Assembly (NCBI GenBank): GCA_944326305.1
Contig: CALVDL010000022.1
Span: forward strand, 1-51,127
DNA length: 51,127 bases
Reading direction: 5' to 3'
Origin: an uncultured Bacteroidales bacterium
GTDB taxonomy: Bacteria > Bacteroidota > Bacteroidia > Bacteroidales > UBA932
Shown: positions 26,150 through 35,131 of the stretch, in pieces
Layout of the letters: each line of letters opens with the position of its first letter
Position numbering within the stretch: position 1 is the first letter of the stretch
The notes under the pieces: model-generated
Told to the model about the DNA's origin: nothing
Databases searched by the model: none
The model's input: the letters and a program-made list of their open reading frames with translations, nothing else
Program-made: the position numbers and the translations under genes

Positions 26150-29100
26150 TCATTCAGTATCCTCCGCAGGTACCGGAGCTTCATCTGTCCGGACGTCCTG
26201 ATAGTCTGAAGGGGACACTCCATATTTCGCCTTGAAGCACTTGGCGAAGTACGAAGCTGTAGTGAAGCCGACCATGTACATCACCTCCGACACCGTCAGC
26301 TTCTTCTGCGACAGGTACGAAGCCGCCTTCTGCAGGCGGATGTCACGGATGAACTCCACCACGCTCATTCCTGTGAGCTGCTTTATCTTCCGGTATATCT
26401 GCTTGCTTCCGTAATGGCTCTCCTCGCTCAGGACAGAGACAGAAAGTTCCGGGTCCGCGATATGCCTGTTCACGATATCCACTATCTCCCGCAGCAGTAT
26501 CCCGTCCGGGGACTCCACCTCCTCGGTCTGAGGAGAGAGCATCTGCTGCTGTTTGATCTTCTCCCAGTAATGCTCATGCTTTATGAGCAGCCGGATGACC
26601 ACGCTGTTCAGGTAGTTCAGGTCGAACGGCTTGGAAATAAACGCATCGGCATACTCGACAGACTGCAGCTGCGTCTGGATGTCGTCCTTGCCCGTGAGGA
26701 TGATTATCGGCAGGAAAGCCGTCCTGACCGAACGGCGTATCATCCTGCTCATTGTCAGCCCGTCCATCCCGGGCATGGATATGTCGGTTATCACGAGGTC
26801 CGTCTTTTCGGTCTCGAGCATATCGAGGGCCGACCTGCCCTCTGAAGCCAGAAGGAAAGTGTAGTCCCTGCCCAGTGAGGCGGTGATGAAATCGCGGATG
26901 TCCCCATTGTCCTCCACCAAAAGGATGATAGGCTTGCGGTCATGCTGCCACACTTTGGAAAGGCTGTGCAGCGACAGGGAGGCACTCTCCTGGGCGGAGC
27001 TGATGATGAAAGAATCCGCCTTCATGGTGGAGAGCCTGACAGTGAAGCAGGTGCCTTTCCCTGGGGATGAGGTTACGGAGATCTTCCCCTTGTGCATCTC
27101 CACTATCTCCTTCGTAAGGTGCAGGCCGATACCCGAGCCGCCCTCATTGTATTTCTGGTTAGAAGGGGCCTTGTAATACTGGTTGAAGATAAAGGGCAGC
27201 TCCTCCTCCCTGATGCCGCATCCGGAATCCTCGACCTTCACGTCCGCATACAGCATGTCGGATGTCTGGTCCCCTACCGTCACCGACATGAGGACGGTAC
27301 CGCCCTCGGGAGTGAACTTCACCGCATTGGACAGCAGGTTCTGGAACACCGACTCCATCTTCACCCTGTCGAGCATGAAAATATAGCTGATGCTGTCAGA
27401 GACAAAACGGGCGCTGATGTTCTTCTGCGTGAACGCCGGTGTGAAACTGTCGAATATCTCTTTCGCCATCTCCGGCAGGGATACGGCTGCCGGGATGAAG
27501 ATGGTGTCCTTCCCGTTCTTGTTGTAGTCGAGCATCTGGTTGATGAGAAGATGCATCTTTTCGGCATTCCTCTGGACCGCCTGCAGTTCTTTCGACCTGA
27601 TGGCATCGGCCTCGGATGCTCTCATCCTGCTGACAAAGCCGAGGATGATGCTGAGGGGGCTCTTGAACTCATGGGATACGCTCTCGAAGAACTCCGTCTT
27701 CATCTTCACCGCATTCAGGGCCTCTTCCCTCTCTATGTGCTCGATCTGCAGCTGGTGCCTCATCCTTATGAAATATGTTATCCAGACGGCCACCCCGGCA
27801 AGGAGCAGGGCATAGATGACGAATGCGGCCGTAGTGGCATACCACACGGGCTTCACCCTCACCTGCATCACCGCCCTGCCTGCGCCGGGCACCCCGTCGG
27901 CGGTCACAGTGCAGACCTCGAAGCTGTAGGTGCCCGCAGGCACGTTTATGAACACCGCCCTGCTGTCCGATGTGAACTGCCAGCTCCCGTCAAGGCCTGC
28001 GAGCCTGTAGGCATACCGCACTCCGGAGCCCGTATAGTCAAACGCGGAGAACTCGAAGGCAAATGAATTCTGGCTGTTTTTCAGCACTACCATGTCCGTG
28101 AGGCCGATATTCCTCTCCAAGATGACATGTCCGCCATATTCCTGTCCGACCTCCACACGCTGGCTGTTGAGCAGCAGGGCGGTGACGGCGGGCCTCCCCG
28201 CACCGCTGCGGAGCCTGAGCCTGTCCGGTTCAAGGGCGAAATAACCGTCCACGGCACCGAGGCAGATCTTCCCGTCGGGAGCCTCGGCCCCGCAGAAAAT
28301 GGAGTTGTTCACCGCAGGCCAGCGGGACCATTTCCCGGAAACCGTGTCATAGGCATACAGGTCGCCCCAGTCCGTGATGGCGACTATGCCGGACTCCCTT
28401 GGGACTATGAATTCCGCCGGGAAGGCAAAGCCCTCCACCGGGACGGCTGTCCCGTCGGACCCCAGCCTGAATATGCCCCTGCTGCTTCCTATCCATACGG
28501 ACGTGCCGTCACTTTCCACGGTATAGGCTATAACGCCCTCAGGCAGGGCGACATACCTGACTGAACCGTCCTGCAGGCTTATCATGTCCACGCTGCCGCC
28601 CGAAAGGGTGGCGACGAAGTCACGGGTGACTGCCATACCGGAGACCACATTGTACGAAATGGAAGGTTCGGATCCGGAATAATAGTGACTGTCAGCAATA
28701 TACGCCCGGTCACCGGATGAGAGAAGGCGGGCCTTGTCTATGACCAGCACCCCGGAATAGGTACCGAGCCAGAGACGGCCGTAACGGTCCTCGGAAATGT
28801 TGTACATCCAGTTGGATGCATAGCGTCCGGAAGGCTCCATTATATTGAAATGCCTTACCCTGCCGGAGATGTAGTCTATCCTGTCGAGACCGCCGTCGGA
28901 GACGGACCACATGGCGGAGCCGTCATTGTAGAGGTCCCGCACCTTGTTGTGCGAGAGGCGCATGCCCGACGGCCCCCTGTCTGACTTGTACCAGAGGCCA
29001 GGCCTCCCGCCGGGACGCTCCCTGATAAGGCCGTTCATTCCACCGGACCATAGGTTGCCGTCCGGGTCGAAGGCCATCACGCTCACGTCCATGCCGTCCC

Positions 29101-30130
29101 CGTCCGAAGACAGGCCTCCGACCCGGCGGAAGAAATATCCGGAGGAGATCTCGGCCACCGAAACACCGTGGTCGGTGCAGACGAAGATATTGTCCTGGCC
29201 GTCCCTGAATACGGACCACACGACATTGTTCGGGAGGGAGGAGCTGTTGCCGGAGAGGTGGCTGTAACGGACGAAATTGCCTGCATTGTCAGTGATGAAA
29301 AGGCCGTTGTCCGTACCGATCCACGTCATGTCGCCGCTGTAGCGGAAGAAATATTTCACAGGGATGTCCTCAAGGTACATGGAGGCGGTGCCGTCCTGCG
29401 GGGAATACCGGATCAGGCCGTGCTCCGTACCGAGGAGGATGGTGCCGGAGGAAGGGGATGCGGGGTCGGGGCTGATGTCGATGACAAGGTTGTTGTGGTA
29501 CCTGTCCCGGTACGGGATGGGGAACTTTTCCGTTTTCCCGTCGCTGCCGATACGGTAGACCCAGTCGTATGACCCGAACCAGAGGTCAGTCCCGATCTTC
29601 CGGCAACAGGCAATGTATGGCGAAGGGAGGTCCAGGATCATTTCCGGCTCCGAAACCGAAGAAGGCAGGCCGCCTGGGGTCCGGAAGCGGAACAGGCCGT
29701 CGGCAGTGCCGATCCACAGGTCATCCCCGTCACGGAGCAATGATTTCACCTGGCGGTACCCGCAGGCCTTCAGTGTATAGAAGCTGTCACTGCCGAAGTC
29801 GTATACGGACACCCCGGCATTGGTCCCGGCCACCATTTTTCCGTATTCGGGACAATACAGCAGGGCATTGACATGGTCATGGCAGAGTGAGGTCGTATCG
29901 CCCTGGCGGAAACGGTAGACGGCAGACCTGTAGCCGTCATATTTCATCAGTCCGTTCCCTGTGCCTATCCAAAGGAAACGGCTGCTGTCCTGGACCGCGG
30001 TGTATGCGGGGACAGGCCTTCCGGTAGCCACCGGGAGGTTGCGGAAGCCGAAAGGATAGTCCGGCTGTGCAGACAGGACAGAGGCCCCGGCAAGCAGGAG
30101 TACGGTATGGATCAGGATATTGCGCAGCAT
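26150..30130 (-). CDS. Hybrid two-component system sensor/regulator (HTCS)
   Basis: A 1326-residue one-protein signalling system. A signal peptide (LLLAGASVLSAQ) leads to a periplasmic sensor of two-propeller type with repeated Reg_prop motifs (LWIGTGNGLMKYDG, LWIGTADGLFRF, LWLGTYSGVLVID) and a Y_Y_Y domain. One membrane helix follows at about 770-790, then the HisKA box SVSHEFKSPLSIILGF near 815, HATPase NLLSNAVKFTPEGG, a receiver with VITDISMPGMDGL near 1113, and an AraC-type HTH ending FTTASYFAKCFKAKYGVSPSDYQ. Such regulators sense an oligosaccharide from the target glycan and activate the adjacent susC operon. It is divergent from susC. A TATATTTG box at 30165-30172 is its likely -7 element. 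Confidence 0.95.
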   Translation of the reverse strand: MLRNILIHTVLLLAGASVLSAQPDYPFGFRNLPVATGRPVPAYTAVQDSSRFLWIGTGNGLMKYDGYRSAVYRFRQGDTTSLCHDHVNALLYCPEYGKMVAGTNAGVSVYDFGSDSFYTLKACGYRQVKSLLRDGDDLWIGTADGLFRFRTPGGLPSSVSEPEMILDLPSPYIACCRKIGTDLWFGSYDWVYRIGSDGKTEKFPIPYRDRYHNNLVIDISPDPASPSSGTILLGTEHGLIRYSPQDGTASMYLEDIPVKYFFRYSGDMTWIGTDNGLFITDNAGNFVRYSHLSGNSSSLPNNVVWSVFRDGQDNIFVCTDHGVSVAEISSGYFFRRVGGLSSDGDGMDVSVMAFDPDGNLWSGGMNGLIRERPGGRPGLWYKSDRGPSGMRLSHNKVRDLYNDGSAMWSVSDGGLDRIDYISGRVRHFNIMEPSGRYASNWMYNISEDRYGRLWLGTYSGVLVIDKARLLSSGDRAYIADSHYYSGSEPSISYNVVSGMAVTRDFVATLSGGSVDMISLQDGSVRYVALPEGVIAYTVESDGTSVWIGSSRGIFRLGSDGTAVPVEGFAFPAEFIVPRESGIVAITDWGDLYAYDTVSGKWSRWPAVNNSIFCGAEAPDGKICLGAVDGYFALEPDRLRLRSGAGRPAVTALLLNSQRVEVGQEYGGHVILERNIGLTDMVVLKNSQNSFAFEFSAFDYTGSGVRYAYRLAGLDGSWQFTSDSRAVFINVPAGTYSFEVCTVTADGVPGAGRAVMQVRVKPVWYATTAAFVIYALLLAGVAVWITYFIRMRHQLQIEHIEREEALNAVKMKTEFFESVSHEFKSPLSIILGFVSRMRASEADAIRSKELQAVQRNAEKMHLLINQMLDYNKNGKDTIFIPAAVSLPEMAKEIFDSFTPAFTQKNISARFVSDSISYIFMLDRVKMESVFQNLLSNAVKFTPEGGTVLMSVTVGDQTSDMLYADVKVEDSGCGIREEELPFIFNQYYKAPSNQKYNEGGSGIGLHLTKEIVEMHKGKISVTSSPGKGTCFTVRLSTMKADSFIISSAQESASLSLHSLSKVWQHDRKPIILLVEDNGDIRDFITASLGRDYTFLLASEGRSALDMLETEKTDLVITDISMPGMDGLTMSRMIRRSVRTAFLPIIILTGKDDIQTQLQSVEYADAFISKPFDLNYLNSVVIRLLIKHEHYWEKIKQQQMLSPQTEEVESPDGILLREIVDIVNRHIADPELSVSVLSEESHYGSKQIYRKIKQLTGMSVVEFIRDIRLQKAASYLSQKKLTVSEVMYMVGFTTASYFAKCFKAKYGVSPSDYQDVRTDEAPVPAEDTE

Positions 30131-30164
30131 ATGGCTTTATGTGGTATATTGTCTTATAATGATT

Positions 30165-30172
30165 CAAATATA
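30165..30172 (-). promoter_or_regulatory. Putative HTCS promoter -7 box
   Basis: Minus strand TATATTTG matches TAnnTTTG about 35 bases before the HTCS ATG. No TTTG at the usual distance is seen. Confidence 0.45.
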
Positions 30173-30319
30173 GAAATTTTTGGACATTTGTCTTAATCGG
30201 TGCAGAAGATGTCCGATTTGTTGCATTACCCGAAAAACTTATAAAATACCTTTGCCGGAGGTATCCGGGAAGGGTACGGGCCGTACGACCCGGATTGTCA
30301 TTTCTGCCAGACATGAATT

Positions 30320-30418
30320 GTCATTTCGACCGAACAAAGTGAGTGGAGAAATCTGTAGAAGGAATTAACAGATCCCTCGGCTCCGCTCGGGATGACAAAA
30401 GGACACCCGGGATGACAG
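30320..30418 (+). repeat. Interspersed intergenic repeat, copy C (clustered)
   Basis: The plus strand reads GTCATTTCGACCGAACAAAG through GAGTGGAGAAATCTGT (30320-30356). Two partial units follow, both containing GGGATGACA (to 30418). It occupies much of the 387-bp gap between the HTCS gene and susC, so it may lie within or beside the susC regulatory region. Confidence 0.8.
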
Positions 30419-30476
30419 GGATTCCGGTCATAAATGATAAAATATTGATTTTTAGGATAATATTGTTAAACATTAA

Positions 30477-30494
30477 TTCGTCAAACTGACGTTA
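30477..30494 (+). promoter_or_regulatory. Shared 18-nt motif, copy upstream of susC
   Basis: TTCGTCAAACTGACGTTA, ending 23 bases before the susC ATG. It is the same motif as at 22367 and 44622. I could not find a good TTTG-N20-TAnnTTTG promoter upstream of susC, which fits an operon that needs activation by the HTCS. Confidence 0.6.
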
Positions 30495-30517
30495 AGTTAC
30501 ATTAAAACTAATAATAT

Positions 30518-33496
30518 ATGAAACAATTTCTATTAAAGGCCGCTGCCGTCCTCTGCTCTTTAGCAGCACTGGCGCTCTCCGCCTCCGGGCTTTCAGCCCA
30601 GGAAAGGAACATCACCGTGACAGGGACAGTGACGGACGAGGCCGGACTCCCGCTTGCCGGCCTGGCGGTATTCGCCGAAGGCTCCACTACGGGGGCCATC
30701 ACGGATCTGGACGGTAATTATTCTATAGAGGTGCCTTCCAACGCTGTCCTGGTATTCTCCTACCTGGGATACCGGACACAGAATGTGGCCGTGGACGGCA
30801 GGACACGCATAGACCTCGCACTCGAGCCGGATACAGAGCTACTTTCGGACGCGGTGGTCATCGGATACGGTACCACCACGAGGAAGGACATGACAGGCTC
30901 CATCTCGGCGGTCAACAGCGATGATTTCAACAGCGGTCTGATCTCATCACCGGAACAGCTCATAAACGGCAAGGTGTCCGGAGTACAGATCACTTCTTCA
31001 GGCGGCTCCCCGACAAGCGGAAACACAATACGTATCCGTGGCGGGGCATCCCTGAACGCGTCCAACGACCCGCTCATAGTGCTTGACGGCGTGCCTCTCG
31101 AAAGCGGCGGCGTCAGCGGGATGGGGACAAACTTCCTCTCACTCATCAACCCTGCCGACATCGAGTCGATGACAGTGCTGAAAGATGCGTCCTCCACAGC
31201 CATCTACGGCTCCAGGGCATCCAACGGAGTGGTGATCATCACCACCAAGAAGGGCCGCAGCGACAAGCTGAGCATCACATTCAATACCACCCTCTCCCTG
31301 CAGAACAAGACCAGGACTGCGGAAATGCTCTCCCCGGAGCAGTTCGTACATGTGGCCACCGACGTCGGATACGGCGACCTGCTGGGTGACTGGCAGACAA
31401 ACGGTTTTACCAACTGGAACGACCAGATATACCAGACGGCATTTGGTACGGACAACAGCCTGAGCGTGGCCGGACAGTTCACAAAGAATTTCCCCTTCAG
31501 GGTGTCCCTCGGGTACTACAACCAGGACGGTATCGTAAAGACCGACAACGCCACACGCTACACCGGCAACATCAACCTCAGCCCTTCGTTCTTCGACGGC
31601 TACCTCAAGATAAACATCAGCGCCAAGGGAGCGATAAACAAGAACCGCTATGCCCAGTCCGGACAGGCGATATACAATGCCACTGTAGGAGACCCTACCC
31701 GCCCTGTATACTCAGGGAACGATGCTTTCGGGGGATACAGCGAGATACTTTCAGGCTCCGAGCCGAGCACCACGTCCGCGACATACAACCCTCTGGGGCT
31801 CCTCGAGCAGTATGACAGCAGGGAAAACATGAAAAGGGTGATAGCCAACATCGACGTTGACTACAAGATGCATTTCCTCCCTGACCTGAAGCTGCATGTG
31901 ACTGGAGGCTACGACTACGCCTCCGCCGAAAGCGAGGTGTCCGTGCCGGCGACAGCAGCGCAGTACTACCGCCAGGGAGGCCTCTACACCCCGTCAGGCC
32001 CGAACACGGCAGAGAACCGTCTGTTCACCGCATATCTGAACTACAACAAGGAAATCACGGCAATAAAATCCAGGATTGACATCACCGCCGGATATGACTG
32101 GCAGTACTGGAAATCATACGTTTCGGCCGGTGACAGCTATACGGCAGACAGGGTGACAAGCATCAATGCACAGTGGTCAGCAGACGACCAGAGGCATGCC
32201 CTGATGTCATACTACGCGAGGCTGAACTGGTCATTCGACGGAAGATACCTCCTCACGGCAACAATCCGCCGTGACGGGTCTTCAAGGTTCTCCCCTGAAA
32301 GCAGGTGGGGCACATTCCCTTCCGTGGCCCTGGCATGGAACATAGCCGAGGAGAAGTTCCTTAAAGGCAACGGAGTGCTCAACAACCTCAAGCTCAGGGT
32401 CTCATACGGTGTCACCGGACAGCAGGACGGCATCGGCAACTACGGGTATCTCCCTGTCTACTACCCGTCCACCGGAAGCAACTCCCAGTACATCACAAAT
32501 GGGTACGGTAACTACGGCCAGTATTTCCAGCCCGGAGCGTATGTGGACGACCTGACATGGGAGACCACCACTTCATGGAACTTCGGTCTCGATTTCGGAT
32601 TCCTGAACGACAGGATTTCGGGAAGTATCGACTATTACACCAGAAAGACAAGTGACCTGCTGGCCACTGTCCCTGCCGCCGCAGGAACCAACTTCACCCG
32701 TACCATCACTACCAATGTCGGTAATGTGGACAGCGAGGGACTGGAAGTGAACATCAACGCCACGCCGGTCGACACCAGGGACTGGACCTGGAGCATTTCG
32801 GCCAACATGACCTGGCAGAAAGTGAAGATCACCAACCTCTCCATGATCGAAGACGCAGATGTAGCCCCCACCCTTGTAGGAGCGACCATTGACGCACGCC
32901 AGGTGCAGGCATTCGCCGTAGGCGAGACGCCTTACGCATTCTACGTCTACAAACAGGTATATGACGAAAACGGCAAGCCGGTCGAAGGGCTGTATGCCGA
33001 CCTGAACGGAGACGGGCAGATAAATATCGATGACAGGTACTTCTACCACTCCCCTTCCCCTGACGTCATGCTCGGTCTGAGCACGTCCATAAGGTGGAGG
33101 AATCTGACTCTCAGCACTTCACTCCGTGCAAACATAGGAAACTACGCATACAATGCGACTGCGGCCAACTCCGGAGCCCTCGAGACTCTCAAATATGCCG
33201 ACGACGCACTGTACAACCTCTCCACGAGCTATCTGCAGACCGGATTCCATACCCGTCAGATCTATTCTGACCACTATGTGGAGAACGCGTCATTCCTGAA
33301 GATGGACAACCTCATCCTCAACTACGATTTCGGAAAGATAAAGGACATTGTAGGGATGAACCTCTCTTTCATGGTGCAAAACGTATTCACCATCACCAAA
33401 TATTCCGGGGTGGATCCCGAAATCTATCTCGGAGTCGACCAGAATTTCTACCCGAGGCCGCGCATCTACTCGCTCGGAATAGGTCTCACTTTCTAA
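30518..33496 (+). CDS. susC: SusC-family TonB-dependent outer-membrane transporter
   Basis: A 992-residue SusC-like porin importing oligosaccharides across the outer membrane with TonB energy. A signal peptide ends in SASGLSAQ. A carboxypeptidase-D-like domain follows (VTGTVTDEAGLPLAGLAV ... YLGYRTQNVAVDG), then the plug (VVIGYGTTTRKDMTGSISAV; IRIRGGASLNASNDPLIVLDG; MTVLKDASSTAIYGSRASNG) and a large beta-barrel ending in the C-terminal strand YSLGIGLTF. It pairs with the SusD 12 bases downstream. By context (GH53 and GH2) the substrate is probably beta-1,4-galactan fragments. No N-terminal STN domain is present, so the protein is not expected to signal to an anti-sigma factor; the HTCS does the sensing. 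Confidence 0.97.
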   Translation: MKQFLLKAAAVLCSLAALALSASGLSAQERNITVTGTVTDEAGLPLAGLAVFAEGSTTGAITDLDGNYSIEVPSNAVLVFSYLGYRTQNVAVDGRTRIDLALEPDTELLSDAVVIGYGTTTRKDMTGSISAVNSDDFNSGLISSPEQLINGKVSGVQITSSGGSPTSGNTIRIRGGASLNASNDPLIVLDGVPLESGGVSGMGTNFLSLINPADIESMTVLKDASSTAIYGSRASNGVVIITTKKGRSDKLSITFNTTLSLQNKTRTAEMLSPEQFVHVATDVGYGDLLGDWQTNGFTNWNDQIYQTAFGTDNSLSVAGQFTKNFPFRVSLGYYNQDGIVKTDNATRYTGNINLSPSFFDGYLKINISAKGAINKNRYAQSGQAIYNATVGDPTRPVYSGNDAFGGYSEILSGSEPSTTSATYNPLGLLEQYDSRENMKRVIANIDVDYKMHFLPDLKLHVTGGYDYASAESEVSVPATAAQYYRQGGLYTPSGPNTAENRLFTAYLNYNKEITAIKSRIDITAGYDWQYWKSYVSAGDSYTADRVTSINAQWSADDQRHALMSYYARLNWSFDGRYLLTATIRRDGSSRFSPESRWGTFPSVALAWNIAEEKFLKGNGVLNNLKLRVSYGVTGQQDGIGNYGYLPVYYPSTGSNSQYITNGYGNYGQYFQPGAYVDDLTWETTTSWNFGLDFGFLNDRISGSIDYYTRKTSDLLATVPAAAGTNFTRTITTNVGNVDSEGLEVNINATPVDTRDWTWSISANMTWQKVKITNLSMIEDADVAPTLVGATIDARQVQAFAVGETPYAFYVYKQVYDENGKPVEGLYADLNGDGQINIDDRYFYHSPSPDVMLGLSTSIRWRNLTLSTSLRANIGNYAYNATAANSGALETLKYADDALYNLSTSYLQTGFHTRQIYSDHYVENASFLKMDNLILNYDFGKIKDIVGMNLSFMVQNVFTITKYSGVDPEIYLGVDQNFYPRPRIYSLGIGLTF

Positions 33497-33508
33497 AAAC
33501 AATGAAAA

Positions 33509-35125
33509 ATGAAAAAGACGATATACACAATGATGGCGGCCCTGCTGGCAGGAAGCGCTTCATGCGTCGGTTCGCTCGACCAATATCCACACACCAGCAC
33601 CACTTCCAATGATGTGTACCAGACCGTAGAAGGATACCAGGGCACACTCGGAGGCATCTATGCCGCAATGATCCAGAGGGTAAGCAGTGTATCCACCGAA
33701 TCCCGCAGCCAGAACTATATCAGGACTCTGATGATGTTCCAGGACTGCTCAACGGATGCCTGCGATGCGGTATGGCTCGCCGGGGAAAGCCTCACAGACG
33801 TGAACGGCCTGTCATGGAACGCAGGAGACCCGTGGTGCTCTGCCATGTACTACCATATATACAATATCGTAGCCATGAGCAACGAGCTCATCCGCAACGC
33901 ATCCGACAGCGACCTTCTTTCCCGGTTCAATGAAACCGAACGCGCACAGATAGAGAAATACCGCAATGAGGCGCGTTTCCTCCGCGCATACGCCTACACC
34001 CAGGCTATCGACTTCTACAGCAAGATGCCTTTCGTTACCGAAGAAGACGGGGTAGGCTCATACATCCCGCGCACTTACGACAGAAAGCAGATGTTCGATT
34101 TCGTAACAGGCGAACTGGAGGAGATAGCCCCGCTTCTTGACCAGACGAACTACGGGCACGCGAACAGAGGTGCGGCATATGCCCTGCTGGCCAGGCTGTA
34201 CCTGAACGGGGAGACCTGGACCGGGACACCTTACTATGACCAGTGCATCACCGCCTGCAGGAACGTGATAGCAGACGGATATTCATTGGAGGAGGACTAC
34301 GGGAAACTGTTCAACGGAGACAATCACCTACGTACCAATGAGATAATCTTCGCCCTTGCCTGCGACGGAACCCACACGACGACCTGGGATGCGACCACCT
34401 TTATCACCTGCGGTGAAGTGCTGGCGGATTTCGAGAACTACGAGGAAGTATGGGGCACGCAGGATTCCGGAGCCTGGAACAACCTCAGGGCAAGGCCTGA
34501 ACTCGTAGACGCCTTCGAATACGGAGACACACGTGCAAGGATCCTCGACTACAACAGGACACTGTCAGGCACAGGGGAAGGCGGAGAACCTGTCTACACC
34601 ACTACCGAGAGGAGCAAGGACATCGCGGCCCATGACGATGCCACTACAGGATACCGCATCTACAAGTGGACTAATGTCACCGACAGCGGGGAGCCGGCAA
34701 GTTCCTGCGGAGAAGGAGGCGGTGCCAATACGGACTTCCCTGTATTCCGCCTTGCGGATGTGTACCTGATGCTTGCAGAGGCTGTAGTGAGAGGAGGACA
34801 GGGAGCCACCATATCAGAGGCATTAGGCTATGTGAACCAGATAAGGCACCGGGCTTTCAGCTCCGATGCCGGGAATATCGGGGCCTCCGATCTTACTCTC
34901 GATTTTCTCTGCCAGGAAAGACTCCGCGAAATGTATATGGAGTGCATCCGCCGCACAGACCTGATACGATTCGGGAAATATACCGCCGGCTACTCATGGC
35001 AGTGGAAAGGGAATGTAGAAGACGGGACGGACGTGGACTCCAAGTTCAGATTCCTCCCTATTCCTGAGGCTGAATATTCCGTCAATCCAGAAATGCAGAC
35101 CATAAACAATGAACTCGGTTACTAA
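33509..35125 (+). CDS. susD: SusD-family glycan-binding lipoprotein
   Basis: A 538-residue SusD/RagB-family surface lipoprotein. The lipobox is LLAGSASC with Cys at about residue 19. Typical SusD segments are QNYIRTLMMFQD, YYHIYNIVAMSNELIRNA, EARFLRAYAYTQAIDFYSKMPFV, FRLADVYLMLAEAVVRGG and ECIRRTDLIRFGKYT. It forms the lid over the SusC barrel and captures the glycan at the cell surface. The spacing (12 bases from susC, 6 bases to the next gene) shows one operon. Confidence 0.96.
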   Translation: MKKTIYTMMAALLAGSASCVGSLDQYPHTSTTSNDVYQTVEGYQGTLGGIYAAMIQRVSSVSTESRSQNYIRTLMMFQDCSTDACDAVWLAGESLTDVNGLSWNAGDPWCSAMYYHIYNIVAMSNELIRNASDSDLLSRFNETERAQIEKYRNEARFLRAYAYTQAIDFYSKMPFVTEEDGVGSYIPRTYDRKQMFDFVTGELEEIAPLLDQTNYGHANRGAAYALLARLYLNGETWTGTPYYDQCITACRNVIADGYSLEEDYGKLFNGDNHLRTNEIIFALACDGTHTTTWDATTFITCGEVLADFENYEEVWGTQDSGAWNNLRARPELVDAFEYGDTRARILDYNRTLSGTGEGGEPVYTTTERSKDIAAHDDATTGYRIYKWTNVTDSGEPASSCGEGGGANTDFPVFRLADVYLMLAEAVVRGGQGATISEALGYVNQIRHRAFSSDAGNIGASDLTLDFLCQERLREMYMECIRRTDLIRFGKYTAGYSWQWKGNVEDGTDVDSKFRFLPIPEAEYSVNPEMQTINNELGY

Positions 35126-35131
35126 CAGACT

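Noticed and set aside
30421..30517. Vegetative promoter for susC (TAATATTG near 30464)
   Set aside because: One mismatch in the box and no -33 element at the right distance; the operon is probably activator-dependent.
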